10,434 bases of DNA from Prevotellaceae bacterium (GCA_031259935.1 JAIRKV010000039.1:1-10434), one strand, 5' to 3'. Shown: positions 1-7,352, numbered from the stretch's first letter. Translations and numbers: made by a program. Notes: generated from the sequence alone by a model not told the origin.

Positions 1-246
1 AGTGTTGGCGATCTTCGCGGCGAAATAGGTTTTGGCATGGCTTGGGACGTTTTTCGCGAACAGTATGCACATCGTTCGATTGCTTCCACAGGTTCGTCGC
101 GCTGGGGCGGAATGTTCGGTACTGATTATATCATCGATCCTAAGGAAGAATTGATACTTTTGGTTTACGTAAATATAAATCCGAACTTTTCGGGCGTCGA
201 CCCGAAAACCTTATTGCATAATGTAACCTATCAGGCATTGAAATAA
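1..246 (+). CDS. Serine beta-lactamase-like hydrolase, C-terminal fragment
   Basis: This frame is open from the first base of the window and stops at 244-246, so only about the last 81 residues of a longer gene are present. The tail carries the pattern GFGMAWDVF, then SRWGGMFGTDYIIDPKEELI and LLVYVN. In PF00144 (class C beta-lactamase, DD-peptidase and esterase-like proteins) this segment is the last core strands, with the G-x-FGTDYxIDP motif near the end. The catalytic SxxK and YxN motifs would lie upstream, outside the window, so substrate and activity cannot be judged. Family members hydrolyse beta-lactams, D-amino acid peptides or esters, usually in the periplasm. The gene converges on tatC, 204 bases away, and a hairpin overlaps its stop codon. 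An internal ATG at 37 is not the real start because the family match continues upstream of it. Confidence 0.85.
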   Translation, partial: SVGDLRGEIGFGMAWDVFREQYAHRSIASTGSSRWGGMFGTDYIIDPKEELILLVYVNINPNFSGVDPKTLLHNVTYQALK

Positions 247-264
247 AATATTTCAATATGCCTG
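232..264 (+). terminator. Hairpin spanning the stop codon of the hydrolase gene
   Basis: CAGGCA plus TTGAAATA (232-245) pairs with TATTTCAA and TGCCTG (249-264). The stem is 8 + 6 bp, with a 2-nt bulge and a 3-nt loop. The TAA stop lies in the stem and loop. No U-run follows, so it may be a weak or factor-assisted terminator or a 3'-end-stabilising structure. The structure is seen in the sequence; the role is inferred. Confidence 0.4.
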
Positions 265-450
265 TGTTGTGAAAACTTTGCAGGTCATAAGGTATCAGTA
301 ACATGTTAATATTTTCACATTGCAGAGGTTTCAATCTGTTTTTTGTCAAAGATGTGAGCAAATTACTCCGAAGTCGAAGTAATTCAACGACCTGCGGATA
401 TAAAAATTCGGATATTTCGGGCTTGTCAGGCAATGAATATGACAGTCATT

Positions 451-1239
451 TCACTTTTTTACGACTAAAATACTGAATTCATAAAGTAAAACCAGAGGAA
501 GCGCAACCATCAACATGGTAAAAGCATCGCCGCTCGGCGTGATTACTGCCGACAAAATCAGCGAACAGATAACGGCATACTTGCGATATTTGCGTAAAAA
601 CGGACGGCGAATGATACCAAGTTTTGAGAGAACCATTGCAACTACCGGAACTTCAAAAATTACTCCCATTAATAAAATCAGCGATGTAAACGTGCTGATA
701 TAAGAACTTAATGATATTTGATTTACAACAGTTTCGGTTACCTGATAAGTGCCGAGAAATTTAAGCGTAAGCGGAAATATTACGAAATAGCCAAGCAATA
801 CTCCCATAAGAAAAAGAATACCTCCAAATCCGAAAGCAATTCGTATGTATCGTTTTTCTTTTTTGTACAAAGCGGGACAGATAAACTTCCACATTTCATA
901 CAAAAAGTACGGAAAAGCCAGTATCAATCCCAGCCAGAACGATGTACTCATGTGAGTAAAAAATTGAGCGGAAAGATTAATATTTATTATTTCTATTTTA
1001 AACGGTTCGGGGCAAAATTGAGGCATGTCTAAAACATCTCCCAAACTGCAAAGCCAGCGATATAAACAGAAATCAGAATTTGATGGCGAAAAGATTACAG
1101 AACCGAAAACAAAATCTTTTGAAAAAAAAACAACAGTCATCAACACGGCAATAATCGCTGTTACTCTTAAAAGCGCATTGCGTAAAACATTAAGATGATC
1201 CCAAAAAGTCATTTCATGGTTTGAACTATCATTGCTCAT
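451..1239 (-). CDS. tatC: Sec-independent (Tat) translocase subunit TatC
   Basis: TatC is the polytopic inner-membrane receptor of the twin-arginine translocase. It binds twin-arginine signal peptides and, with TatA, exports folded proteins. The 262 residues show the typical order. A cytoplasmic N-terminus has MTFWDHLNVLRNALLR, matching the conserved HL-ELR region. It is followed by a first membrane span, a periplasmic loop, then FLYEMWKFICPALYKKEKR, FEVPV, and a final pair of spans containing ITPSGDAF and a YEF motif; six spans are expected. The first periplasmic loop is long and has several Cys residues (around DFCLYRWLC and QFCPEP), an expansion I associate with Bacteroidota TatC; whether these form disulfides is unknown. 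The gene lies 44 bases downstream of tatA on the same strand, so the two are probably co-transcribed. No tatB is visible, which fits the minimal TatAC type. Confidence 0.96.
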   Translation of the reverse strand: MSNDSSNHEMTFWDHLNVLRNALLRVTAIIAVLMTVVFFSKDFVFGSVIFSPSNSDFCLYRWLCSLGDVLDMPQFCPEPFKIEIININLSAQFFTHMSTSFWLGLILAFPYFLYEMWKFICPALYKKEKRYIRIAFGFGGILFLMGVLLGYFVIFPLTLKFLGTYQVTETVVNQISLSSYISTFTSLILLMGVIFEVPVVAMVLSKLGIIRRPFLRKYRKYAVICSLILSAVITPSGDAFTMLMVALPLVLLYEFSILVVKK

Positions 1240-1283
1240 CGCCTGATAATTAATTGTTTTTAATGATTTGAACTTTGCTTAAA

Positions 1284-1496
1284 TTATTTGCTTTCTGTGC
1301 TGTTATCAATATCGTCGATGCCGGATTTTATCTCTTTTTCAGCATTATTCATGCCTTCTTTAAAGTTTCTGACTCCTTTTCCAAGTCCGCGCATAAGTTC
1401 GGGAATTTTTCTGCCGCCAAAAAACAGCAATATAACCAGCAAAAGAAGAAGAATTTCCTGTGTGCCTATCGTTCCGAATAATAATATTGTCTTCAT
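1284..1496 (-). CDS. tatA: Tat translocase pore subunit TatA
   Basis: TatA is a small single-span inner-membrane protein that oligomerises at TatC to form the export path for folded proteins. The 70-residue product has a hydrophobic segment at about residues 9-25 (GTQEILLLLLVILLFFGG). The hinge and amphipathic helix follow (RKIPELMRGLGKGVRNFKEGM), then an acidic, polar tail, the standard TatA order. I chose the ATG at 1496, encoding MKTILLFGTIG. The frame continues upstream to an ATG at 1550, but those 18 extra residues lack TatA character and would overlap a TAnnTTTG promoter element at 1517-1524. The C-terminal tail is short, and the polar residue expected just before the TatA membrane helix (here the Gln of GTQE) is present. 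It leads the tatA-tatC pair and diverges from oxyR. Confidence 0.94.
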   Translation of the reverse strand: MKTILLFGTIGTQEILLLLLVILLFFGGRKIPELMRGLGKGVRNFKEGMNNAEKEIKSGIDDIDNSTESK

Positions 1497-1516
1497 CGTT
1501 TTTTTATTATAATTTA

Positions 1517-1524
1517 CAAATGTA
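1517..1524 (-). promoter_or_regulatory. Candidate -7 element of the tatA-tatC promoter
   Basis: On the minus strand the site reads TACATTTG, an exact match to the Bacteroidota -7 consensus TAnnTTTG, 20 bases upstream of the chosen tatA start. A TTTG lies farther upstream (1548-1551) with a 23-base spacer, longer than the usual 19-21, so the -33 element is doubtful. Confidence 0.55.
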
Positions 1525-1550
1525 GACGAAATTTTCGATATTATGTACAA

Positions 1551-1803
1551 ACGGATAAAAATTGTTGTGCAAAACTTATGGAAAAAAGATGCAACTTTGT
1601 TGAAAAAGGAAACATAATCAATTCATTCTCTGTTTGGTTACAGTCAATCATTCAATCATAATTCAGACAATAAATTACCTTCATGTACAAAAAATATTAA
1701 GTAGAAAAAATCGGACGGTTTCCTGTTGAAGATTTTTTTAATTGCAGATTTGTCCTTTTCCCACAGCATTCAAAAAAAAATTAGCAAAAAAATGCATCCG
1801 CTG
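1551..1803. other. Intergenic region between divergent tatA and oxyR
   Basis: The full divergent gap runs from tatA (1496) to oxyR (1856); its ends hold the two promoters. This middle part is AT-rich with A-runs and T-runs. I see no tRNA, convincing small gene or strong terminator. Short open frames here on the minus strand lack any family character. Confidence 0.5.
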
Positions 1804-1822
1804 ATATAAATCAAACTTATAT
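1804..1822. promoter_or_regulatory. Possible LysR-type operator upstream of oxyR
   Basis: ATATAA and TTATAT form a perfect dyad with a 7-base spacer, containing the T-N11-A layout recognised by LysR-type regulators. It ends 5 bases before the oxyR -7 element, a position from which OxyR could repress or autoregulate. In such AT-rich DNA a dyad of this size could arise by chance. Confidence 0.25.
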
Positions 1823-1826
1823 TTTT

Positions 1827-1834
1827 TACCTTTG
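1827..1834 (+). promoter_or_regulatory. Candidate -7 element of the oxyR promoter
   Basis: TACCTTTG matches the Bacteroidota TAnnTTTG consensus exactly and ends 21 bases before the oxyR ATG. No clear TTTG -33 element is found at the expected distance, so an activator or a degenerate -33 may be used. Confidence 0.6.
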
Positions 1835-1855
1835 CATAAATAAAATCTATAAAAT

Positions 1856-2797
1856 ATGACAGTACAGCAATTAGAATACATTGTAGCCGTTGACAATTTC
1901 AGGCATTTTGCAAAGGCGGCAGAAGTTTGTTGTGTTACCCAACCGACTTTGAGCATGATGATTCAGAAAATAGAAGATGAACTGGATGTGAAAATTTTTG
2001 ACAGAACAAAGCATCCCGTAGAACCTACTCATACAGGCGCAAAAGTGATTGCGCAGGCTCGCATATCGCTTAAACATTTAAAGCAGATAAAAGAAATTGT
2101 TGAAAACGAAAAAGGCATTGTGAAAGGCAAATTCAATCTCGGAATTATTCCTACCGTTGCAACTTATTTAGTGCCCGAACTGCTTCATCAACATCTTGCC
2201 GCTCACAACGATATTGAACTGATATTGCAAGAACGCACTACCGAAAACATTATCAAGGAAATTATGAACGGTACTTTGGATGGCGGAATTCTTGCTGGTC
2301 CGGTCAATCATTCCGAACTTGTAGAATATCCTGTTTATTACGAAAAGTTTTATGCCTACGTATCGCCTCACGATTCGGCTCATAAAAAACGTAAAATAAA
2401 TCTCAACGCAACCGATATAAATACTATATGGCTGCTCGAAAACGAACACTGTTTTCGCGGACAGATAGAACATTTGTGCAAGCGCAAACGTACATCTTCG
2501 TCGAAACAGCCGTCGATACGATATGAATCGGGCAGCATCGAAACTTTGATAAACGTTGTTGACTGTAATCCGGGAATAACAATTATTCCCGAAATGCATG
2601 CAATGGCGCTGAACGAAGACCGACAGGATAATCTTCGTGAATTTGAGAACATTACCGCTGTTCGCGAAATATGCGTAACGGTGAGCAAAGAATATGTGCG
2701 AAAAACCATGCTTAAAATTATTCTGGATATAATTCGCAATTCCGTGCCCGAATCGATGCAAAATCCCGAACTTAAACAGCATGTTGTGCCGCTATAA
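1856..2797 (+). CDS. oxyR: Hydrogen-peroxide-sensing LysR-type regulator OxyR
   Basis: OxyR is a cytoplasmic LysR-family transcription factor. Peroxide oxidises it to form an intramolecular disulfide, which switches on genes such as those for catalase, alkyl hydroperoxide reductase and Dps. The 313 residues start with the LysR winged helix-turn-helix (MTVQQLEYIVAV through residue 60, with HFAKAAEVCCVTQPTLSMMIQKIE). A linker helix and the substrate-binding-like sensor domain (about 90-300) follow. The segment NEHCFRGQIEHLC puts cysteines at residues 199 and 208, the same numbers and spacing as the redox pair of E. coli OxyR, so this should be a true peroxide sensor. The first residue follows a good TAnnTTTG promoter and lacks a Shine-Dalgarno. 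It is divergent from tatA and is followed by a 143-base gap before the sigma-factor operon. Its targets, apart from possible autoregulation, cannot be seen here. Confidence 0.95.
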   Translation: MTVQQLEYIVAVDNFRHFAKAAEVCCVTQPTLSMMIQKIEDELDVKIFDRTKHPVEPTHTGAKVIAQARISLKHLKQIKEIVENEKGIVKGKFNLGIIPTVATYLVPELLHQHLAAHNDIELILQERTTENIIKEIMNGTLDGGILAGPVNHSELVEYPVYYEKFYAYVSPHDSAHKKRKINLNATDINTIWLLENEHCFRGQIEHLCKRKRTSSSKQPSIRYESGSIETLINVVDCNPGITIIPEMHAMALNEDRQDNLREFENITAVREICVTVSKEYVRKTMLKIILDIIRNSVPESMQNPELKQHVVPL

Positions 2798-2885
2798 CGT
2801 TTTTTACAAATGGACAAATATATAAAAATTTTGTGATAAATTAATAATTAATACGTTAATGCCGAAAAACGTGTGTTGAAAAATT

Positions 2886-2918
2886 TTTGATGTAATAAAA
2901 TTCGCCAAATTACGTTAT
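2886..2918 (+). promoter_or_regulatory. Weak candidate promoter for the ECF sigma operon
   Basis: TTTG at 2886-2889 is followed after 21 bases by TACGTTAT at 2911-2918. That resembles TAnnTTTG but mismatches at the last two positions. It lies 22 bases before the sigma-factor ATG. An autoregulated ECF promoter is equally possible. Confidence 0.3.
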
Positions 2919-2940
2919 TTATATAAACGCACAGATAAAA

Positions 2941-3426
2941 ATGAATACAAAACAGTTCAATAATAAAATACTGAAACTTGCAGACAAAGCGTATCGACTT
3001 GCAAAATCAATCTTACGCGATGAATATAAAGCACAGGATGCCGTTCAGGATTTGAATTTGAAATTATGGGAAAAACGTAACGAACTGGACAGAATCGAAA
3101 ACATCACAGGCTTCATATTGCGTTCGATGCGAAATTTGTGCCTCGACAGACTGCGACAAAAACATATAGAAAACGAATTGTCGAATGACCTGGAATATAA
3201 AGAATTTGACCCGCATTTGCAACTCGAAAAAAAAGATATGGCAACGCAGGCAACAGTTTTGATAAATCGTTTGCCCGAATTGCAGCGAACAGTAATAAGA
3301 ATGAGAGATGTAGAAGGATTTGAACTTAACGAAATTGCAGAAATTACATCATTAACCGAAAATGCTGTCCGCGTAAATCTTTCGCGAGCGCGACAAAAAA
3401 TAAGAGAACAGTTATTAACAAACTAA
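2941..3426 (+). CDS. ECF-type RNA polymerase sigma factor
   Basis: This is a two-domain sigma-70 family factor that directs RNA polymerase to a limited stress or envelope regulon. The 161 residues contain region 2 at about 10-75: AYRLAKSILRDEYKAQDAVQD (shown here as its start and end), then LKLWEKR and FILRSMRNLCLDRLR. A short acidic linker follows. Region 4 is at about 103-155, with LPELQRTVIRMRDVEGF and EIAEITSLTENAVRVNLSRA, the helix-turn-helix that reads the -35-like element. Regions 1 and 3 are missing, as is usual for ECF factors. It is the first gene of an operon: the next gene begins 2 bases (or 11) after its stop and encodes a single-pass membrane protein of anti-sigma type. The ATG at 2941 fits the usual ECF length; there is no Shine-Dalgarno. 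The exact ECF subgroup is not determined. Confidence 0.93.
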   Translation: MNTKQFNNKILKLADKAYRLAKSILRDEYKAQDAVQDLNLKLWEKRNELDRIENITGFILRSMRNLCLDRLRQKHIENELSNDLEYKEFDPHLQLEKKDMATQATVLINRLPELQRTVIRMRDVEGFELNEIAEITSLTENAVRVNLSRARQKIREQLLTN

Positions 3427-3428
3427 TA

Positions 3429-3962
3429 ATGCATAAGATGAGCAATACGGAAAAAATAAACAGACTTTTGGATTTATATTTTGCAGGCGAAACAGCAACA
3501 GAACAGGAACAGGAACTGAAAAAATATTTTACCTCGCAAAACATAGCAGCCGAACATAAAATATATCAGCAACTTTTTGAAACGTTTGAAGCGGAAAAAT
3601 CAGAGAAATATCCCGAAAATCTGCCAAAAATGAAAATTCATTCAATACGCAAAAAACAGTTCAAAACCTTAATAATTTCAACAGCAATTGCAGCAAGCAT
3701 TTTACTGATAATTGGAATTTTTCAAACCGACAGCAACAGCAGTTATGTAATAATCAACGGCAAACGAATAAACGATAAGGAACTTGCCCTGCAAATGGCA
3801 CAGGCAAAAATAAACAAAATTTCAAAATCGCTGGAATCAGACATGCAACCTTTAAAAAATATTGACAACAAGATAAGCGAACGATTGAAAACTTTACAAA
3901 AAATAGAAAACATAAAAAATAAAATGCAACATACTTTCGATAAAATAAATATAGAATTATAA
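3429..3962 (+). CDS. Putative single-pass membrane anti-sigma factor
   Basis: The 177-residue protein has three parts. The N-terminal cytoplasmic domain (about 5-75) has the pattern INRLLDLYFAGETATEQEQE and LKKYFTS, seen in many Bacteroidota proteins encoded beside ECF factors. One membrane helix lies at about 80-98 (IISTAIAASILLIIGIF). The charged, helical periplasmic tail (100-177) may be coiled coil. This is the topology of an anti-sigma factor that holds its sigma partner at the membrane until a periplasmic signal arrives. Position is the best functional evidence: it lies 2 bases after the sigma gene and 18 bases before a DUF4252-like gene. No zinc-binding HxxxCxxC motif is visible, so it is not a ZAS-type anti-sigma. 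An ATG at 3438 (MSNTEK) is an equally plausible start. The role is inferred from context and topology. Confidence 0.75.
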   Translation: MHKMSNTEKINRLLDLYFAGETATEQEQELKKYFTSQNIAAEHKIYQQLFETFEAEKSEKYPENLPKMKIHSIRKKQFKTLIISTAIAASILLIIGIFQTDSNSSYVIINGKRINDKELALQMAQAKINKISKSLESDMQPLKNIDNKISERLKTLQKIENIKNKMQHTFDKINIEL

Positions 3963-3980
3963 CAAACAAATATAAAAATT

Positions 3981-4478
3981 ATGAAAAAAATAACAATTTT
4001 AGCCGTAACATTGCTAATGATGGCAATAACGGCGCAGGCTCAAGAAATTGGGAAATTATTAAACAGGTATTCGAATGACGAACGTTTTACTTATGTTTCG
4101 TTAAATGGAAATTTAATTCAATTCGGATTGAGTTTTATTGATGCCGATATGGACGGTATTGACAAGACCCTCAAAGATGAATTAAATGAAATCAAAGGCA
4201 TTAAAGTGCTTACTTTGGAATCGAAGTCGGCGGAAGAAAAAAAACAGATAGAGGCGATAATGACGGAATTGAACAGTGCAATCAGCAAGGATTCCAAAGC
4301 AGAATCTGTTATTGAAACCCGCAAAGATGGCGAGGTTACAAAAATATATACAACAAGCGAAGGTTTACTCATTATATCGAAAGAACCCGAAGAACTTTCC
4401 GTTGTTTTTTTCTCGGGCAAACTGTCGGCAAAGAGCATTAAGGAACTTATTTCGATACATGACAAAAAACAGTTTTAA
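3981..4478 (+). CDS. Secreted DUF4252-like protein of the sigma operon
   Basis: The 165 residues begin with a signal peptide (MKKITILAVTLLMMAITAQA, cleavage expected before QE at 20/21) and no lipobox Cys, so the mature protein of about 145 residues should be periplasmic. The mature part opens with a short region ending RFTYVSLNGNLI. Then come KTLKDELNEIKGIKVLTLES, an acidic stretch, and a strand-rich end (EVTKIYTTSEGLLIISKEPEELSVVFFSGKL). This matches my memory of DUF4252, a Bacteroidota family often encoded with an ECF sigma factor. Its biochemical role is unknown. By context it could be the periplasmic sensor or output of the sigma/anti-sigma pair. It lies 18 bases after the putative anti-sigma gene and just before a strong terminator, so it is the last gene of the operon. 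Confidence 0.75.
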   Translation: MKKITILAVTLLMMAITAQAQEIGKLLNRYSNDERFTYVSLNGNLIQFGLSFIDADMDGIDKTLKDELNEIKGIKVLTLESKSAEEKKQIEAIMTELNSAISKDSKAESVIETRKDGEVTKIYTTSEGLLIISKEPEELSVVFFSGKLSAKSIKELISIHDKKQF

Positions 4479-4500
4479 TTTTTTGATTTTAATTTTAATG

Positions 4501-4528
4501 AAAACCGCCCGTACAGGTCGGTTTTTTT
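4501..4528 (+). terminator. Intrinsic terminator of the ECF sigma operon
   Basis: AAAACCG pairs with CGGTTTT, followed inside by a C/T mismatch and CC/GG, around a GTACA loop. The stem runs directly into seven T residues (4522-4528). It lies 22 bases after the DUF4252-like stop. Confidence 0.85.
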
Positions 4529-4556
4529 GCGTTTTCGGCAAATAATAATGAAATCA

Positions 4557-4584
4557 TATATACATTTTGAATAAAACGTATATA
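4557..4584 (-). terminator. Possible terminator hairpin after the transglutaminase gene
   Basis: The inverted repeat TATATAC-x-TTTT / AAAA-x-GTATATA with a 4-nt loop forms a 12-pair stem in the minus-strand RNA, counting one G-U pair. It lies about 70 bases past the stop of the minus-strand lipoprotein gene. Only an AT-rich tail follows, not a clean U-run, so this is a weak call. Confidence 0.3.
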
Positions 4585-4651
4585 CCTTTTCGGTAAAACT
4601 TTTAGCCGTTCCTGCGAACTGTAAAGCAGATGTAAAAGACAACTGCACACT

Positions 4652-7321
4652 TTATTCTTTTGTATTCTGCAATTTTCTAATCACATTCATCAACTGTTCG
4701 GCAAGCCCGATGCGATAGCCTTGCGAGAAAAATACCACGCGCCCGAACGAATCGGCAATAATAAACAAAGGCAAATTGTCGGAAGTCAGTGATAAGGCAG
4801 TTTTCAGCATCGAAAATATTTCAGCGTCGATATCATATCCAAAGACAATACCGGATGGCAGATTCTCAAATTTATCAATATTGAATGTTTTCAACTGCTT
4901 TTCGTCGGGAAAAAGAAATATCATCGGAAGTTCCCATTTTTCATATTCGGCGGCGGATAATTCTCTCAATGCATGAACGGTCGGTTCTTTTTGCGCTTCA
5001 ATCACGGCAAGCATAAAATATCCTCGACCTGTCGTTTGAATAATACCGACGGGTTCGGAACTGATTTGAGGCATGAATTTTGTTTCGGGATTAATATTTC
5101 CAATAATTTGTAATTCATCGGTATTATTGCGTATAATAAGCGGAAGATAAGTTGTTTTGCCGTTTTCGACAGTAAAAAAAGATAATCTGCCGAGCACAGA
5201 GCCGTTTGCCAGACGGCGTCCGCTTGTAAGCATGTAATAACCTGCATTTATGGCTATTTCTTTGTTGATTATGTTTTTTTGTCCTGAAATCATATTACTG
5301 TTATCCAAACCGAGAGTATGAAATCTTCCGTTTTCGAATTTTGCAATTGTATAATGAATTTCGTACTGCGGATTTTTTAATGTTTCGTCGGGCGTAAACG
5401 ACAGAAACAGTTTGCCTTGCTTTGGCTGTTCGGAAACAGCGGTATCGTCGAGGCTGAAATCGTGCCACCGATTGTGATAAAAATATTGCAGAACGGATGT
5501 ACCATGCAACATGCGCGCAGCAATGCCAAGCGAACGTAAAAATCCTGTTACGGCAATACCGGCAGAATGGCTGTCGCCTGTTTTTAATGTTGCAAAACCT
5601 TTAACAGTCATTGGTATTTGCTGCGGATTGTATGTGTTGTCAACAGTGAAATGCCTGCGGAAATATTCCAACGCATGTACAGGATTATTGTGCAACTGCT
5701 GCCGTAAAACAGTATCGGCAATAAAAAGATTGCGATAGCACGAAAGCAATTCGTTGGCTACACGCGGATTAAGCACATATCGCAGGTACAGTTCCCTGTC
5801 GGTAAAGTCTTTTTCGTAAGCGGCAGCATGCTGTAAATGATGCTGAAAAATTTCGGCAGGAGTATCGCGTAAATCTTTTTGCGAAACCTCACCAAGCAAA
5901 GCCATCGCAGTGGCACGGTGTTCGGAAGCAACCGAACGCAGAAACTTTTCCGTTTCAGCATAATTTCCTCTGCTTGCCTGCATATATTTCCACACTTCGG
6001 CAGCACCCAGATTAATTTCATTAGCCAGAATAAAGGCTTTTTCTTCGGTATAAAAAGTGTCTTCATATTGCCTGCGAATTGCATCTTCATGCCGCAAACG
6101 CTCATCATTTGCTTTGCGCTGTTCTTCGCTTACCTTAATCGATACGGAACATTCAGGCGGAGGCGCAACGTTAAGTTCAAAATCACCTGAATCGCCTTGT
6201 TTTTTATTGATAATTATACTTGTTTTCTCATCTTTTCCCATACTTACATGCTGAAATCCGTAATGATTATCCTTACTTGCCCACACAAGTAAATCACCCA
6301 GTCCTGCCGACAGTTCAACCATGCCGCTTGCATCGGTTGTTTTGCTTGCTATGGGATAAAACTCGGCATAATTGTACAGACCGAAATCTACGATGGCATT
6401 TTCAACGGCATTACCTTCCGTATCCGTTACCTTTATTTGTATCCGTTTAACAGACGTATAATTTTCAGTCAGGTTTATTTCGGTGTAACATGGTGTTTGA
6501 GAAATAATTTCATTTGTACTTTTATACATGCCGAAAACTTTTGTATGCAACAGCATTGCGCGCTTGACGGGAGCATCAAACCATGCGATGTCGAGTTCGG
6601 GTTCGGGTTCGCAGGCGCCCATATAATGCCATTTTCCATCAATCCATACTTCTATCCATGCATGATTATCGTCGGTATGCGCCCAGCGTGGCGTATAAAC
6701 CTGACGTGCGGGGATTGCCGCCGAGCGCATGGCTGCTACGGCAAACGTAGATTCTTCGCCGCAGCGCCCTGTTGCCGAGCGCACACTTGCCAGCGGAGAA
6801 CTTGTGCGGCTGTCGGACGGAGAGTAAGTTACTTTTTCGTGGCACCAGTGATTTATTTCCAGCGCCGCATCGTGCATCGAAAGATTAGCGATATGGCTTT
6901 TTAATTCATCATAAAAAATCATGCGCGATGCGTCCAGATTTTCGTTGTTTACGCGCACGGGCAATACAAAATGACGAAATATATCCTCCGGAATATTTGC
7001 TCCCCACGGCATTTCGTTACGGGCTGCGAAAGATGCGCGAATATTTTCCAGAAAAAAACGACTGTCGTGGTCAGCCATATCGCAAACCGGCATAAAAGCG
7101 TATAGAAATTTCATGGCTTCACGCTCTTCTGCTGTTAATTCCCGATTATCTGCAAATGCAAATACACTACTCATATTTTCTGTTTGCTGCCGCACAAAAA
7201 ACAGCGAATCTACCATCGTGCGGTATGTAGGGTCGTTTATAAAATGCCGCTCGGAGCATGATATGCCGGTCAGCACGGCAATGAATAGGCAAAAATATTT
7301 TATCTGTTTCATCTGTTTCAT
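4652..7321 (-). CDS. Transglutaminase-domain lipoprotein with degenerate second core
   Basis: This 889-residue exported protein has a hydrophobic N-terminus ending ISC (Cys22), a probable lipoprotein signal although Gly at -3 is unusual. Residues 180-240 form a transglutaminase-like (PF01841-type) core: GRCGEES gives the nucleophile Cys187, DDNHAWIEVWIDGKW gives His220, and the third acid may be Glu238 or a neighbour. Such bacterial proteins can be thiol peptidases or amidases; the substrate is unknown. Residues 291-372 look like a beta-sandwich (TEGNAVENAIVDF), then a helical, charged segment. Residues 575-626 repeat the core pattern (TGDSHSAGIAVTGFLRSLGIAARM, shown here in part as GDSHSAG and LGIAARM, then NRWHDFSLDD) but lack the Cys and the aligned His. 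Residues 760-885 resemble a thioredoxin fold (LPLFIIADSFGRVVFFSQGY) without CXXC. The gene follows cutC by 31 bases. ATGs at 7321 and 7312 are both usable. Confidence 0.85.
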   Translation of the reverse strand: MKQMKQIKYFCLFIAVLTGISCSERHFINDPTYRTMVDSLFFVRQQTENMSSVFAFADNRELTAEEREAMKFLYAFMPVCDMADHDSRFFLENIRASFAARNEMPWGANIPEDIFRHFVLPVRVNNENLDASRMIFYDELKSHIANLSMHDAALEINHWCHEKVTYSPSDSRTSSPLASVRSATGRCGEESTFAVAAMRSAAIPARQVYTPRWAHTDDNHAWIEVWIDGKWHYMGACEPEPELDIAWFDAPVKRAMLLHTKVFGMYKSTNEIISQTPCYTEINLTENYTSVKRIQIKVTDTEGNAVENAIVDFGLYNYAEFYPIASKTTDASGMVELSAGLGDLLVWASKDNHYGFQHVSMGKDEKTSIIINKKQGDSGDFELNVAPPPECSVSIKVSEEQRKANDERLRHEDAIRRQYEDTFYTEEKAFILANEINLGAAEVWKYMQASRGNYAETEKFLRSVASEHRATAMALLGEVSQKDLRDTPAEIFQHHLQHAAAYEKDFTDRELYLRYVLNPRVANELLSCYRNLFIADTVLRQQLHNNPVHALEYFRRHFTVDNTYNPQQIPMTVKGFATLKTGDSHSAGIAVTGFLRSLGIAARMLHGTSVLQYFYHNRWHDFSLDDTAVSEQPKQGKLFLSFTPDETLKNPQYEIHYTIAKFENGRFHTLGLDNSNMISGQKNIINKEIAINAGYYMLTSGRRLANGSVLGRLSFFTVENGKTTYLPLIIRNNTDELQIIGNINPETKFMPQISSEPVGIIQTTGRGYFMLAVIEAQKEPTVHALRELSAAEYEKWELPMIFLFPDEKQLKTFNIDKFENLPSGIVFGYDIDAEIFSMLKTALSLTSDNLPLFIIADSFGRVVFFSQGYRIGLAEQLMNVIRKLQNTKE

Positions 7322-7334
7322 ATTTTATCTGTTT
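7295..7334. repeat. Short duplicated sequence around the lipoprotein start codon
   Basis: The 15-mer ATATTTTATCTGTTT occurs at 7295-7309 and 7320-7334. A third ATCTGTTT sits between them at 7311-7318. The duplication spans the start region and yields the MKQMKQIK N-terminus, with two in-frame ATGs three codons apart. Confidence 0.8.
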
Positions 7335-7352
7335 AATTTGATTCAATAAATT

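Noticed and set aside
140..433. A minus-strand open frame downstream of tatC
   Set aside because: It overlaps the coding end of the beta-lactamase-like gene and shows no conserved pattern.
1738..1956. A minus-strand open frame across the oxyR start
   Set aside because: It is antisense to the conserved oxyR helix-turn-helix and covers the oxyR promoter.
451..2797. tatA, tatC and oxyR acting as one redox-linked system
   Set aside because: tatA-tatC and oxyR are divergent with separate promoters. Shared regulation is possible, but nothing in the sequence shows it.
4276..4545. A plus-strand open frame of 89 residues over the end of the DUF4252-like gene
   Set aside because: It is an out-of-frame overlap that runs through the terminator hairpin and has a composition unlike a real protein.
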